From positions 1,461,527 to 1,525,526 of the forward strand of contig NW_006921541.1 in assembly GCF_000340215.1 (NCBI RefSeq): DNA of 64,000 nucleotides. The letters run 5' to 3'. Shown in pieces: positions 22,201-32,039 of this stretch (position 1 is its first letter; the number at the start of each line of letters is the position of its first letter). Source of the stretch: Pseudocercospora fijiensis CIRAD86. Lineage: Eukaryota; Ascomycota; Dothideomycetes; Mycosphaerellales; Mycosphaerellaceae. The translations under genes and the position numbers were made by a program. The notes under the pieces are model-generated. The model did no database searches. It worked only from the letters and a program-made list of their open reading frames with translations, and was not told the origin of the DNA.

Positions 22201-23789
22201 TGCACGTTGTCACCGCACTCGGCCACGTAGATCTGGTAGAGCGCAGATTGCTTGGAGGCAAGCTCATTCTCATCGCGGATATACGCCAATGCTTTATCCT
22301 TCTTGTCTTCCAAGCTGTTCTTCTCCTTCTCGACGTGCTGCACTCGGCCACTCTTTTCCAAACAGACTTCGTTCAAGGTCTCCGTCTCGGTCGCAGCTTC
22401 ATCGATTGGTGTCTTGTACTTGGACGTGCCGATGATGTCCTCAAGATACTCCAGCAAGCCATCATCGTGCTCGCCGGCCGCCTTTGGCTTCATTTGAGCG
22501 ATCGATTCGACTTCACCCTGCAAAATCAGGAATCGCTTGTGGTCCAGATCAATCCCTCTGCCCTTCAGCAATGTCGTGACGGTGGTGAAGTCGGAAGTCT
22601 TGCCGTCGATGTAGTATTTGCTGCTGTTGTTCTTGAAAGCTCGCCGGGAGATGATCATCTGAGAGTCTGGGAGGGGAGTCGAAGCACCTCCGGGCTGATC
22701 CATGACCATCTGAAAATGCACCTCAACTTCGCAATAGTCCAGATCAGGATACTGCGCGCTGTTGTGGATCAGGGCCGAAATCTTGCCTTGTCGCATCTTG
22801 CTCGCACGGAACCCAAAGACGAATAGAAGCGAGTCAATGACATTGCTTTTACCAGAACCGTTCGGACCAACAACCGAGGAGAAGGAGGAGTGGAAAGGAC
22901 CCACTACCTGCTTTCCTGCGTATGACTTGAAATTGGTCAAGGTGAGATATGTGATGGTCATGCGTTCTTTGGGTGCTGCTGGCTCCTGTGATGGCTGAAT
23001 TCCCAGTGCTCTCTTCTTGACCACGATGTCCATGGGTCGTTCCAGTCTCGTGACATTTGGATCGATCTTCTTGACTTCGATTCTCGTCGTGTCTGCGCGC
23101 GGCGTTTGCGCAATTTCTGCAGACCCAAGGACGCCTTCTTCAGCTGGAGAGGGTGGATTTCGATGCGCTGCTTTCGGCGTGGCCGGGTCCTCCTCCATTG
23201 TCACATCCGTCATCTCGGCGTCCTCTTCAGGCGGCGTGTGTCGTGACGTCTGCCGCGGCGGTTGCGCATTGATGGCAGATTCGGTGATGTCGGTGAGCGG
23301 GGTGGCCGATCGCGAAGCTGCATCTTGTCTCGGTTCGGGCGATATGGTGGGCTGTGGTGTTGGCAGACCAGGCTGTAGCTCGGGCGCATCCGTGGCAATT
23401 GATACGCGCGATGCCCTGCTCTGACGCGCGCGCACTGTTCTTCTCTTTGCCGGCGACGTCTTGGTAGGCGAAGGCGGTTCGGTCGTGTCTGCCACGCTCT
23501 CGGGAGGAGTGAAGACTTGCGACGGCTCGATGGATGCCTCAGTCGCATCGCCCACCTGCGTCTTTCGCCTGCTCGCGACGGTTCGCCTTCGATTTGTCGC
23601 ATCGCCGCCCGTCTTTCTCCTTGGCGACGCCTTGGAGCTCTTCGGTGCAGGCGTAAAGTCGTCCTCCTCGTCCTGCTCCTGTTGCCGGCTGACCACGCTG
23701 TTTTCGATGTCTGATCCGTCCTCCTCGTCAATTACCACCTTCCGCTTTGCTGCCGCGCGTCGCGACGGTCTCACCGGTGAGTCGGCCAT
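19248..23789 (-). CDS. smc4: Condensin subunit SMC4
   Basis: Start taken at 23789 (MADSPVRPSRRAAAKRK); an ATG at 23801 in frame is also possible. Exons 23789-19392 and 19325-19248, 1491 residues. The N-terminus (about 1-270) is disordered and Pro/Thr rich with many S/TP sites, typical of SMC4 and of mitotic kinase targets. The ATPase head starts with YLTLTNFKSYAGKQVVGPFH and Walker A GPNGSGKSN (about 305), then long coiled coil, a hinge (about 795-1000, with MSGGGNTVKKGAMSSK just after), second coiled coil, and the C-terminal head with ABC signature NLSGGEKTLSSLALVFALH and Walker B LYVMDEIDAALD. It pairs with SMC2 in condensin I/II-type complexes to compact mitotic chromosomes. The FKSYAG and MSGGGN features favour SMC4 over SMC1/2/3. 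The 66-nt last intron is a multiple of three and stop-free. Confidence 0.95.
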   Translation of the reverse strand: MADSPVRPSRRAAAKRKVVIDEEDGSDIENSVVSRQQEQDEEDDFTPAPKSSKASPRRKTGGDATNRRRTVASRRKTQVGDATEASIEPSQVFTPPESVADTTEPPSPTKTSPAKRRTVRARQSRASRVSIATDAPELQPGLPTPQPTISPEPRQDAASRSATPLTDITESAINAQPPRQTSRHTPPEEDAEMTDVTMEEDPATPKAAHRNPPSPAEEGVLGSAEIAQTPRADTTRIEVKKIDPNVTRLERPMDIVVKKRALGIQPSQEPAAPKERMTITYLTLTNFKSYAGKQVVGPFHSSFSSVVGPNGSGKSNVIDSLLFVFGFRASKMRQGKISALIHNSAQYPDLDYCEVEVHFQMVMDQPGGASTPLPDSQMIISRRAFKNNSSKYYIDGKTSDFTTVTTLLKGRGIDLDHKRFLILQGEVESIAQMKPKAAGEHDDGLLEYLEDIIGTSKYKTPIDEAATETETLNEVCLEKSGRVQHVEKEKNSLEDKKDKALAYIRDENELASKQSALYQIYVAECGDNVQVSEEAIAQIQEQLSQELDRHRGAEEEVKALEKQHKSESKAFEKMEKEAAAVKKQVDDLDKAHVKIEEKKKHLKNKEKKLEKTRDTSTFEISNSEAQAKHAQNDVARLSGEIEHLEQAMQAEEQELAKIRDSLKGKTQGISDEIAVKQKQLEPWSAKINNKQSSIAVAQSELDMLQERENAGAKAIEEVESKIAALQEQRDAKASEIEACRKEQKSAEKEVVVVQKQLDGVKAKEPAAKEKMTNARQKAEEARSSLSASKAQGNVLAGLTRLKESGRIDGFHGRLGNLGAIDAKYDIAISTACPSLENMVVDSVEAAQQCIEHLRKNNLGRANFICLDRLPQRDLSPIDTPENCPRLFDLIKSKHERFRPAFYSVLQNTLVATDSQQADRVAYGVKRWRVVSLEGKLIDKSGVMSGGGNTVKKGAMSSKVASDTTKEQVQKLQLDSDAVEKEYAAIQEQQRELEGQLRELQSKIPKLETQAQKLGLELGSIERNIDDSQRRIEELGAEQKTSKSDKNKTATLEKSIASMQKEVEKLQSETEGIEAEIKELQDKIMEIGGVKLRGQKAKVDGLREQIEALAERLNNAEVSKTKAEKARQKHEKALKDAESEMEKVAKELEKVEDSAQTQNSGNSELRRQYDDAKIALEEKKDELDGMKRQLDEMTTELNNTRGAEVEMRNKLEDNQKHLVTNQKQMKYWQEKLSKLTLQNVAEDGEEKDPEPVPELSRDELEDLDKESLKAAIASLEEKTSGAQADVSVLAEYRRRVQEYSSRLEDLNAALSARDAAKKRTDDLRRMRLEGFMEGFSLISMRLKEMYQMITMGGNAELELVDSLDPFSEGILFSVMPPKKSWKNIGNLSGGEKTLSSLALVFALHHYKPTPLYVMDEIDAALDFRNVSIVAAYIKERTKNAQFIVISLRNNMFELASRLVGVYKVNHMVSTNLDPDSERCTFIDVFFCLQTKSVTVENRDYIVPQQSQATAAAAA

Positions 23790-24022
23790 ATCTGTACACA
23801 AATCGTGCTGCGGTGGTGGTTGGTAGTAAGGGTTTGGGCCTTGGGTTATCTTTGTTTACTTCCATCAAAACAGACGCGGGACAGAGTTCCGACATTCAGC
23901 CGACGCGCCGACGCGCCGATCTTGGCATTGATATTCACGTCTCTACAACCTCGCCAATGTCTCTTCACACTCTCCAACGATACAATACAGCGCAGACACT
24001 CCCACGCATATTCGATGCTCAG

Positions 24023-24955
24023 CTACACACTCTGCATGGACTCTCCACCCTCCTCATCCGAGTCCTCGATATGAGCACGTGTATCTCCTCCCAGTCCCAG
24101 CGCGCATTCAAATGCCAACGCCATCTTCCCACCCTCCTCATCACCTCTATCTCTCCACCCCCAGCCTTTACATCCCCAAATCTTGAGCCCGACCATCTCA
24201 AACGGCATCCTAGTCTTGGCTTGATACTCGAAGTTCAATTTGGAGACCTTGGGCTCGGTGATGATCAAGTTCCTCCACTGCGCCAGCCGCTGATTCCAAC
24301 GTTTGATTTGCGCGGGTGTAGCCTGCGGTAAGAGGTTCAGGAGACTTCGTCCGCTTGTCTTCTGTGAGCTGTTGACTTGGGAAAAAACCAGCTTGATGGT
24401 GATGTGACGTGGTATCGCCGCCTCCCTCCATTGCGCCGTTCCGTGTGTCGGCGTATCCGGAGTTGAGGGCACGACAGCTGTGTCTTGAACTATCTTAGGA
24501 GCTGCATCAAGGACATTGACCTGTGCTGATGAAGTAGCAGACTTCTCTCCCGACTTTGCCGCGCTGATCTCTGGAAGATTGGTCAGGTAATCTATGACAT
24601 GACTGAAGTCCAGATTGCGAACGACAGCCTCGATAGGCGAGCAGGTATCTTCCGCGATGCTGAGGTACTCGCGCCGAACCTGCTTGTTAAGCGCTGCAAA
24701 GGGTGATTGTCTGAATGCGCCGATGCCGCCGACGAGATGGATGACGGAGTGGTTCACGGTCACATCGTACTCGTACAGCTTGTTGCGAAGCTCTCCCGGG
24801 AGCTGGAGGAACGGGAAGTGTTTGTTGTTTTGGTCCTCACCAGCGGTCTGGGCATTCGACTCGTCTTGTTGTGTTGGCTTCTGGGTACTGCCACCGCCCG
24901 GAATGGCTGTCGGAGTGGCCTCGACCCTTTCTGCGGACGACATTGTGCTCTTCAT
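24023..24955 (-). CDS. 2EXR/F-box-like domain protein
   Basis: Intact 310-residue frame. After a disordered N-terminus (about 1-45) it carries FPFLQLPGELRNKLYEYDVT, the 2EXR/F-box-like opening, followed by SPFAALNKQVRREYLSIAED, which matches the family's conserved LLxxNRQVRxE block. A low-complexity Ser/Ala/Pro-rich segment (about 125-180) separates this from a C-terminal part with no recognised motif. The tail is acidic (DSDEEGGESM). It lies upstream of SMC4 in the same orientation, 233 bp from the SMC4 start. Function unknown; adaptor-like protein binding is only inferred from the motif. Confidence 0.75.
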   Translation of the reverse strand: MKSTMSSAERVEATPTAIPGGGSTQKPTQQDESNAQTAGEDQNNKHFPFLQLPGELRNKLYEYDVTVNHSVIHLVGGIGAFRQSPFAALNKQVRREYLSIAEDTCSPIEAVVRNLDFSHVIDYLTNLPEISAAKSGEKSATSSAQVNVLDAAPKIVQDTAVVPSTPDTPTHGTAQWREAAIPRHITIKLVFSQVNSSQKTSGRSLLNLLPQATPAQIKRWNQRLAQWRNLIITEPKVSKLNFEYQAKTRMPFEMVGLKIWGCKGWGWRDRGDEEGGKMALAFECALGLGGDTRAHIEDSDEEGGESMQSV

Positions 24956-25905
24956 GCTTGCGCTCTACTTGGTCTTGGTCTCTTCTAGTGTAGACTTGTC
25001 GTTTTGCTCCTTTTGCGGAGTTGTGCAAAGTTCAATGAAGTTGATGAAGAGATCCAGAAGCGCAAGGCAGAAACGAAGTCAACATTGCTTCCAAGTCTTG
25101 TCAATCACGAGCAACAATCAATCACAAGCAAAACTCACAATCGAAGCTCAGCTTTCACTCCACCGACATCATTCACTCGAGCCGATTCACATGCCATTCC
25201 AGGTACGTATATACGGCGGACACCGGTGAGTATATGTAGAATAAAGTTTGGGACAGAAAAGAGAAGTCAAGACGGACGAGAAGTCAAATGAGAACGAGAG
25301 CACAAAGGGCACGAGAATGTTTGCACAAAGTCTTTGATTGTGTATCGCGAGTTCTTTGAAATCTTTCGCCCGCCCAAGGTAACTCCCGCTTCTCCAAATG
25401 CCCTCTCTTCATCTGATCAACCATAGAATTTTCTCTCCCGACTGAATCCCTGCGCGAGTGACTTCGTCCCGGCCTTCCTCCCCTTCCTCTACGCCTTGAC
25501 TTGAGGTGTCTGTCCAGACCTTGCCATGAGCCTTCTGCAATGCGTAAGATGCTTATGCAACTTGTCTGTTTTCAATTCGTTCCAGGATAGCTCAACATCT
25601 CACCAGGAATGCAGTGTACAAAGGAGCTAACACTAAATCCACAAGACAATTAAGATATAATACAACATCTGCCCTGGATATATCTAGCGCAGCCCCAAGA
25701 AATCAAAGCCCTATGTTCCCACAAATCAAGGACAAATCTTTGGTCCTGTTGTACCTATATACCCTGCACCCACCATATGACCTTGCCAACGACAACTCTT
25801 TCCTTTCCCGAGGGTCTTTTGAACACCGAAACTCCTTCGCTAAAAAGACGGCAAAATAGCATTCAATACAACAACCATGCGCAGATCTCATGATGACTTT
25901 CCACA
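24956..25905. other. Intergenic between 2EXR gene and histidine kinase
   Basis: About 950 bp containing the promoter of the 2EXR gene and the 3' flank of the histidine kinase. Short open frames are present but none is supported by a motif. No repeat or RNA gene seen. Confidence 0.5.
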
Positions 25906-28900
25906 TTACGAAGGCTCGACCGGCCTGGATTCTTCATTATTATTATGCTGTGCCGCATCTCCATTCGTCTGGTCGGTGGTTGACGATAAGGCCGGCGCAC
26001 TCTTCGTCTTATCCAAAGGCTCAGGGCTAGGAGTGCAATATTCCGACAAAACCTTCTTCAACTGCGGTCTCTTGATAGGTTTCGCGAGAAAATAATCCAT
26101 GCCGCTCTCTAAACAGTCTTCGACGTTGCTCTGCTCGGCGAAAGCGGTCAGCGCCACAATAGGCTTGGTGAAGCCGTGTTGCCTGATGAGCTTTGCCGAG
26201 GTGAGACCATCCATCGTGGGCATTTGGATGTCCATGAAGATGAGATCAAATGGAGGGGTGGACGTTCCTGATTCCGGCAAAGAAGTGCGTTTCACAAGGT
26301 TTAATGCTTGCTCGCCATTCTCGGCTATTGTCACATCAAGAATGTTCTCCAGCTTCAACATCCGCCGGATGACTTCCTGATTCACTTTGTTGTCCTCTGC
26401 CACAAGAACCCGGATGGCGCCAAAGTCTTGTCGTGCCTCTTTCGCGATCTTTGTGTCTTTGGCTGCTTTTTTGATCGCAGCAACCCGTGCCGATGGATCA
26501 TCACCTGTAACGGAGACCACAGACGGAAGTGGCTTGTGCACAGTCACAGTAGAAATCTCATGCTGCGTCTGGTCCGTGATGAGAGCTTGGCCAGGACTTT
26601 TGACAGAGACATTCACAGATCTCTGGGGTTCCTCACGAATGATGGCAATGGAAGATCTTTGCGAAGCTGTGACGTCCCTGGACATCCGATCGCTCTCTTG
26701 CGTGAGGCGTCGTAGTGGTAGCTTCACAGTGAATATACTGCCCTGCCCGACGGTGCTCTTCAGCTTAATGCTACCGCGCATCAGATGCACCAGCTGGGTG
26801 CATATGCTCAGACCAAGCCCAGTGCCGCTGTGTTTCCTGCTCAATCCAGCATCGCCTTGGACAAAGGGCTCGAAAATCTGCTGTTGCAATTCCTCAGCAA
26901 TGCCAGGACCAGTATCGGTCACCTCAAATTCGATGAATATCTCTTCCCCAGGTGGAGGTGATCTTGCTCGCTCAGCGAGACGGTCTTGCACTTGAGATGT
27001 CTCCCGTGGGTTGATGAAATTGGCAGTCCCTGCTTCGCTTCCATCTTCCATCACCTGGGTATGGCGCCGATTTTGCTCAGAGCCCGCCCGGTCAAGTCGA
27101 CTGGCGCGAGAGGTACGTCTTGGCGGTAGTTCGGTCAACGCTCTGATTGTGACCGTAACGCTGCCCATTGCGGGCGTAAATTTAAGCGCGTTGGAAGTCA
27201 GATTGATGACCACTTGTAACAGTCGATGGATATCCCCCCAGAAAGGGGTATTTCGAAGATTGTTGTCCTTGAGATCCACCATTACTGCTGGCGGCTCTTC
27301 AAAGACCACGCCGAGTTGAATGGCACGATCTTTAGCTTGTTCGAGGAAGATTGCGAATACTTGAGATTCAAGGTCGCGCAAGAAGAACTCCTTTTCGTCA
27401 AGTTTAAGAACTTGATGTCCGACCTGGTTTGTGCTGAACGTAAGAAGATCGGAAAGAGTTCGTAGCAGTAGGTCGCCGCTCTTGTAAATGATGGCTAGCG
27501 ACTGTTTCAGTCGGGAAGGATCTTCTTCCTCCATGCAGACGGCGCACATTCCGAGAATTCCATTAAGAGGTGTCTTCAGTTCGTGACTGACATTGGCAAC
27601 AAATATCGTCTTGCTCTCGTTTGCCGCTTCAGCTGCCTTTTTGCTATGCTCCAGCTCGATGGTCCGCTGACGCACTCTCTCCTCAAGTCTCGTGTACTGG
27701 ACATAGAGCTCGTCGGACATTTCGTTGAATGTATGAATCAGATCAGTCATTTCGTCTTTAATCCACGGTTTCTTCACAGACACTTTCCCTGGAATGCGGA
27801 AACTGTCGCATTCTCGCTCCTCGATGCGTAAGCCGCCGCGGCGTTGGCCTCGCCATCGCGCGATCCTCTCAACAAAGCCGACAGGCGTCTTGCGGTCAGA
27901 AGTCTTGCGGTCAGACTTGGCTGATGATGTCGATTTCTCGCAACTGTTCAGTATCGTTACGTCGTCGGAATAGCCTGGGCTATTGTTATCACAACGAGGA
28001 GGGTTGACAGTCTGCTCCGTAGCTGCACGCAGACGAGTGATGGGTAGCACTGCCCAGTACGCTATTGGGAAAGAGAGAAGAATCCAGAAGCCAACGACGC
28101 CAAATAGACAAGACAAGATAATCGTGCGCAGGGTGTCGATGGGTTTCCACACCTCACTCCGGGCTTGCTCAACCACTACAACCCAATCAACGAGATTCGT
28201 AGGAGGTACAGAATAGCCGACAGAGACTCTCTTATCTGCTTCATTGTGAGTCTTCATCATACTGCCAACATCATCCACCCCACGTGTATTCTCCACAATT
28301 GCGGCTTCGACCCCAGGGTAGGCTCTCGCAGGAAAGGGCGCATTTGATGTCCCTCTTACATGCCGAGGGTGACGGTTGGCAGCAGTGCTGTTGAGAGGGA
28401 TGATGTACTGAACTTCGACATCATGAGCAGCCGAGTCGTTTCCTATTATACCAGGAGCAAATTGATTCGTGGTATTCGTAGGCCCGATCAAAAGGGTCAA
28501 GCCAGTCGACCCGATGCCGCGCTGGTCTTGCTGGACCACCTGAATGAGGCGGGCATCAGTCACTACAGTAACCCAGCCAAGCACATCCGTGGCCGACGTG
28601 TTGTTGACAATTGGTAGGGTAATGGATAGCATAGAGAATGTGGCGTTGACCATCAGCGGGCCGAGGATGAGAGTAGAGTCAATGCCGAGAGACTTTTGGC
28701 TGTACTCTGCAGTGAACTCGGTAACTCCATCAACATCGACAGTTGAGATGGTGATGTTTGGATAAAGTGCTGGTGGGTAGCCGGCATAGCCCTTCCCGAG
28801 ATATGCTTGACTGCCATCGGCGTCCCTCCAGGGTAGTGCAATGGTATTGGCTCCAATACCCGTGCCATTCAGTACCATTCCTGAACCTGCTGGCCCGCTG

Positions 28901-29274
28901 GTATTTCTCGAGTAGACTCCAGCTTGTAATATCAAGGCACTCGTCAGCGGACCAACGTTTCCCAACGTTGCTTCGAGATCCGCTTTCGCCAGGGTCCAGT
29001 TTTCTTCGTCTGTACTCGATCCATTATTGTACCGAGACAGCGCATGCTGAAGCACAGCTCTGGTGGTGATGAAAGTGCCAGCAGTTTGCATCAGCTCCAG
29101 GTTAAATGCGATCTGAGCAGCCTTGAGGGACACAGAGGTGCGCAGTCGCGAGGATGCAACACCCAGTACGAAAGAGTGGTTCACCACCCATGTTGCAATG
29201 GCGAGAATTGCGAGACCAAGTACGGACGACAGCACAAGGAGCGCTGCAAGCTGCTGGCGTATCGAGATGTGCAT
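25906..29274 (-). CDS. sln1: Hybrid histidine kinase, group VI (Sln1-type)
   Basis: Single-exon frame. I choose Met at 29274 (MHISIRQQLAALLVLSS) because Sln1 orthologues begin this way, giving 1122 residues; the frame extends to 29370 and a 32-residue longer form is possible. Order: transmembrane helix (about 7-30), large extracellular sensor with many N-glycosylation sites, second membrane helix (near 390-415, SCLFGVVGFWILLSFPIAYW), linker and coiled coil, HisKA with FVANVSHELKTPLNGILGM (phospho-His near 563), HATPase_c with NLTSNALKFTPAMG, DTGPGIAE and GTGLGLSIC, and a receiver domain (VLVAEDNKVNQEV, phospho-Asp near 1014 in DLIFMDIQMPTMDG, Lys in FLAKPIK). In fungi Sln1 signals through Ypd1 and Ssk1 to the HOG MAP-kinase path in osmotic stress. 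The osmosensor role here is inferred from class. Confidence 0.9.
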   Translation of the reverse strand: MHISIRQQLAALLVLSSVLGLAILAIATWVVNHSFVLGVASSRLRTSVSLKAAQIAFNLELMQTAGTFITTRAVLQHALSRYNNGSSTDEENWTLAKADLEATLGNVGPLTSALILQAGVYSRNTSGPAGSGMVLNGTGIGANTIALPWRDADGSQAYLGKGYAGYPPALYPNITISTVDVDGVTEFTAEYSQKSLGIDSTLILGPLMVNATFSMLSITLPIVNNTSATDVLGWVTVVTDARLIQVVQQDQRGIGSTGLTLLIGPTNTTNQFAPGIIGNDSAAHDVEVQYIIPLNSTAANRHPRHVRGTSNAPFPARAYPGVEAAIVENTRGVDDVGSMMKTHNEADKRVSVGYSVPPTNLVDWVVVVEQARSEVWKPIDTLRTIILSCLFGVVGFWILLSFPIAYWAVLPITRLRAATEQTVNPPRCDNNSPGYSDDVTILNSCEKSTSSAKSDRKTSDRKTPVGFVERIARWRGQRRGGLRIEERECDSFRIPGKVSVKKPWIKDEMTDLIHTFNEMSDELYVQYTRLEERVRQRTIELEHSKKAAEAANESKTIFVANVSHELKTPLNGILGMCAVCMEEEDPSRLKQSLAIIYKSGDLLLRTLSDLLTFSTNQVGHQVLKLDEKEFFLRDLESQVFAIFLEQAKDRAIQLGVVFEEPPAVMVDLKDNNLRNTPFWGDIHRLLQVVINLTSNALKFTPAMGSVTVTIRALTELPPRRTSRASRLDRAGSEQNRRHTQVMEDGSEAGTANFINPRETSQVQDRLAERARSPPPGEEIFIEFEVTDTGPGIAEELQQQIFEPFVQGDAGLSRKHSGTGLGLSICTQLVHLMRGSIKLKSTVGQGSIFTVKLPLRRLTQESDRMSRDVTASQRSSIAIIREEPQRSVNVSVKSPGQALITDQTQHEISTVTVHKPLPSVVSVTGDDPSARVAAIKKAAKDTKIAKEARQDFGAIRVLVAEDNKVNQEVIRRMLKLENILDVTIAENGEQALNLVKRTSLPESGTSTPPFDLIFMDIQMPTMDGLTSAKLIRQHGFTKPIVALTAFAEQSNVEDCLESGMDYFLAKPIKRPQLKKVLSEYCTPSPEPLDKTKSAPALSSTTDQTNGDAAQHNNNEESRPVEPS

Positions 29275-29869
29275 TGTGCGGGCCCACCCCACTGCGAGCG
29301 CGATACGCCTGCGGGCCGGCTGCCAGCTCGTGAGACGCCACCAGGCAAGACTGCGCCAGACGGAGGTCAATTTGCGAGCATTTTCGCTTCGTCGGCCTTG
29401 ACATTCGTGGGAATTGTTTCGCTTGGCCCGGCACCTCCGCTCTCACCTGTGAGGCTCTGGCTGCTGAGTCTGAGCGCTTGTCGATGCGTGCGCGCGGAGG
29501 CTTTCTCTGCGCTTTCTGTGCCTCCGATGGCCTCGCCTCACCACGCTTACGTATGCTCGACGGGCAGCGCAGGTCGGCGGTGTTGTCTCGCTGATGATGA
29601 TGAGAGGAGGAGTCGTGAACCGCCCCCGCCACGAGCCTGTTAGGAAACGAGACAAGCTTTCTGCAGACTAAGCCGTGGCGTGTCGTTTTCGGGATGCCTC
29701 GGATTGTCCCTGAACGCGGCCAGACCGGCCGTGGCACGAGTGCACAGACCAGGCTTGGCTTGGTGAGTGAATGAGTTGATGCCGATGCAGTACAGTCGGA
29801 CCTGGCTATAAGCAACCGGCCGGTGGAGCTATAATAATGCTTATAACAAGCCATTGCTTATGGTCAAAT
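29275..29869. promoter_or_regulatory. Upstream region of the histidine kinase
   Basis: About 600 bp of unique, GC-rich sequence between the kinase start and the RIP-mutated block. It must contain the kinase promoter; no specific element is identifiable. Long open frames here are by-products of high GC content. Confidence 0.5.
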
Positions 29870-30120
29870 TTGCTAAGGGTTGTCGCTCAAAGCGGCAAGG
29901 GTTAGAGCGACAGTAAGGTAGACAGAAGACTAAATATAGAGACTAATTATTAACAGTATATAGAGACTACAAAGTAGATAATTATTAAGCTAGTTACAAG
30001 AGCTAGCTATCTAAGTTGCGCTACTAAAGGCTATTGAATTGTCGCTAGCGTAATAGCTTCTTATAAGCGTAGAAGACCTATAGAATATTATAGTTTAGGG
30101 TATCCGATTAATACTCGTAT

Positions 30121-30125
30121 AGAGT
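30121..30125. repeat. Target site duplication AGAGT, left copy
   Basis: The five bases directly before the left LTR, AGAGT, recur at 37254-37258 directly after the right LTR. A 5-bp duplication is normal for Ty3/gypsy integrases and proves that both LTRs belong to one insertion. Confidence 0.9.
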
Positions 30126-30322
30126 TGTTAGAGCTAAAGAGGCTATACGTAATTAGCATGTAATTAGGCCGAGTAAAGCTAGGGTCTTAGTGCCTTAGGC
30201 AGGGCTTAGCGCTTAGCGTTAGGCTAACTCTCCTACCTTCCTCCCTCTCCTCCTAGATCCTTATCGAATACTACTCGTACCTACTACTATCCTATCTACC
30301 TACTAATATACCCTTCTTATAT
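30126..30322 (+). repeat. 5' LTR of gypsy element 1
   Basis: Begins TGTTAGAGCTAAAGAGGC and ends near ACCCTTCTTATA. Closely matches 37058-37253, with differences that are nearly all C/T or G/A transitions as RIP would make. The end would be CA before mutation. Confidence 0.9.
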
Positions 30323-31299
30323 AGTATTCGATCTACCCTTTAAGGGTAGTAGCTAGATAGTTCTTATTTTAAGCTTTTAGCGGTATAGCTACAAACAAGA
30401 CTAATCTAACTATATTACGCCTAAAGAACGGGACCTATACGTACTATTCTATCGAAGCAACTGTACTAATTATTAAGCAAGGCCTTCTATACGGCCTATT
30501 ATACTAAGTTAATCGTACTAGACTAATATCTACTAATTCCGCTATATCCGCATCTTAGGGGCTAATAATATATTATTAGTATTACCCCTTATTATAATAG
30601 CCGGCTTATTACGAAACAATAACCGTACTACCGCTAGTAGCGCTAGCAACGACAATACTAGTAGCATAGTGCCTACTAAAGTGCCTACTAAAGTGCCTAC
30701 TAGAGCACCTACTAAAGTGCCTCCTACTAAAGAGCCTACCGGATAGCCTACTAAAGAAGAACCTATAATTCTAGGTAACGACCTAGAGTTGCCTGTTAAC
30801 GACATTCTTAACAATATTGTTAATCGACGATATAGCTAACTAGCCTTTAGCCCTTAACTATTAGGGAGACTTTAAGAAGCTACTTAAAACAGGCTTACTG
30901 CCCTACGTTAAGAACAATAGCTAAAGGATAATCTCCTCGAGCTCCGTCGCCTTTAGGAAGCCCCGATAACTAAACTAACAGCGGGACCTTCTTTACTACC
31001 CGTTTTAGTCTAAAAGAAGGATGCTAAACTTAAGGACTATACCGTGTTTAATAGCTCTAGTCGGAAGCAATATAATAATCACATTCGTAACTGCGAGCTT
31101 AACTAGCGTAATGCACTAAGAGCGCTGCTAGATAACTACTTATTAGTCGTTTACGCTATGCAATATATTAATAGCGACCTAAAACGCACCTAGGATAACC
31201 ACTTTAACTCCCTTACTAATTAGACCGCTATTTAGTAGCAAACCTATAAGACTATTATACTAGACACCCTTAGAAACCCTATACTAAGGCAACAACATA

Positions 31300-31955
31300 C
31301 TTAGGACCTGTATCTTCGAGCTAAACAAAAGACTAATCAATCGGCCCGCTTATTCGAGGCCTATTTAAAAACCCTTAAAGACGACCTTCCGCCTAAGACT
31401 AATTCTATATAGATCTCCGAGATACGCCTAAAACTTAGATAGGAGCTTATCCTCGAATTAGACCGCCGCCGTATATTCGAACAAGCTAATCTAATACGCA
31501 TTCAATTCATAGTCGAAGTAGAGATAGCCGAACGAGCTGTTTAGCTCTAATAACGACTAGAATCGAGGATCCGACTAGCTAGCACTAACCGTAGCAACCG
31601 TAGCCGCGGAGGAAACTAAGGTTCCTACTATAACAACAATGCTAACAATAGGAATAGTAACAATAACCGTAGAAGAGGCCGTAGCCGCCGGCTATATAGA
31701 GGAGGCCGCGATAGGGGCCGTAGAAGGGGCTCGTATCCCTATAATGCTAACCGCTCGGCTAATAACAGTAATAACAGCTACGGCAGTCTACTAACCGGGT
31801 TGAAGTGCTTTAATTGTAACAGTACTAGCTATCTACTAGGCTAATGCGACAAACCTAAGGACTAGGCCCGAATTAACCGTACTTCCGCTAAATACCGAAA
31901 GTACCTCTTAGCGGCTAACGCTACCCCTATAGGCCAACCTTCGAAAAAAGAGTAA
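31300..31955 (+). pseudogene. gag-like region of element 1
   Basis: A reading frame broken by TAG/TAA runs to about 31955. It contains an Asn/Arg-rich basic stretch (about 31590-31790) and a degraded zinc knuckle LKCFNCNSTSYLLGQCDKP at about 31804, in which the knuckle His has become Tyr. The upstream start of gag, somewhere between 30,500 and 31,300, cannot be fixed. Confidence 0.7.
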
Positions 31956-32039
31956 GCGCCGCACTAACTGTTAGCCTCGTACGGCGTAAGACTATCGACA
32001 TTGTGCTAGCTATAACACGCTCCTGCCTTGTACAGGATA

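Noticed and set aside
24615..25229. Plus-strand 204-codon open frame opposite the 2EXR gene
   Set aside because: It overlaps the well-supported minus-strand gene and its promoter, and has no motif; it is a shadow of GC-rich coding DNA.
29102..29854. Minus-strand 250-codon frame overlapping the kinase 5' end
   Set aside because: Out of frame with the kinase, no motif, in a GC-rich promoter region.
30542..30814. Minus-strand open frame with GTLVG-type repeats
   Set aside because: It is the complement of a short tandem repeat (AAAGTGCCTACT-like) inside the retroelement, not a gene.
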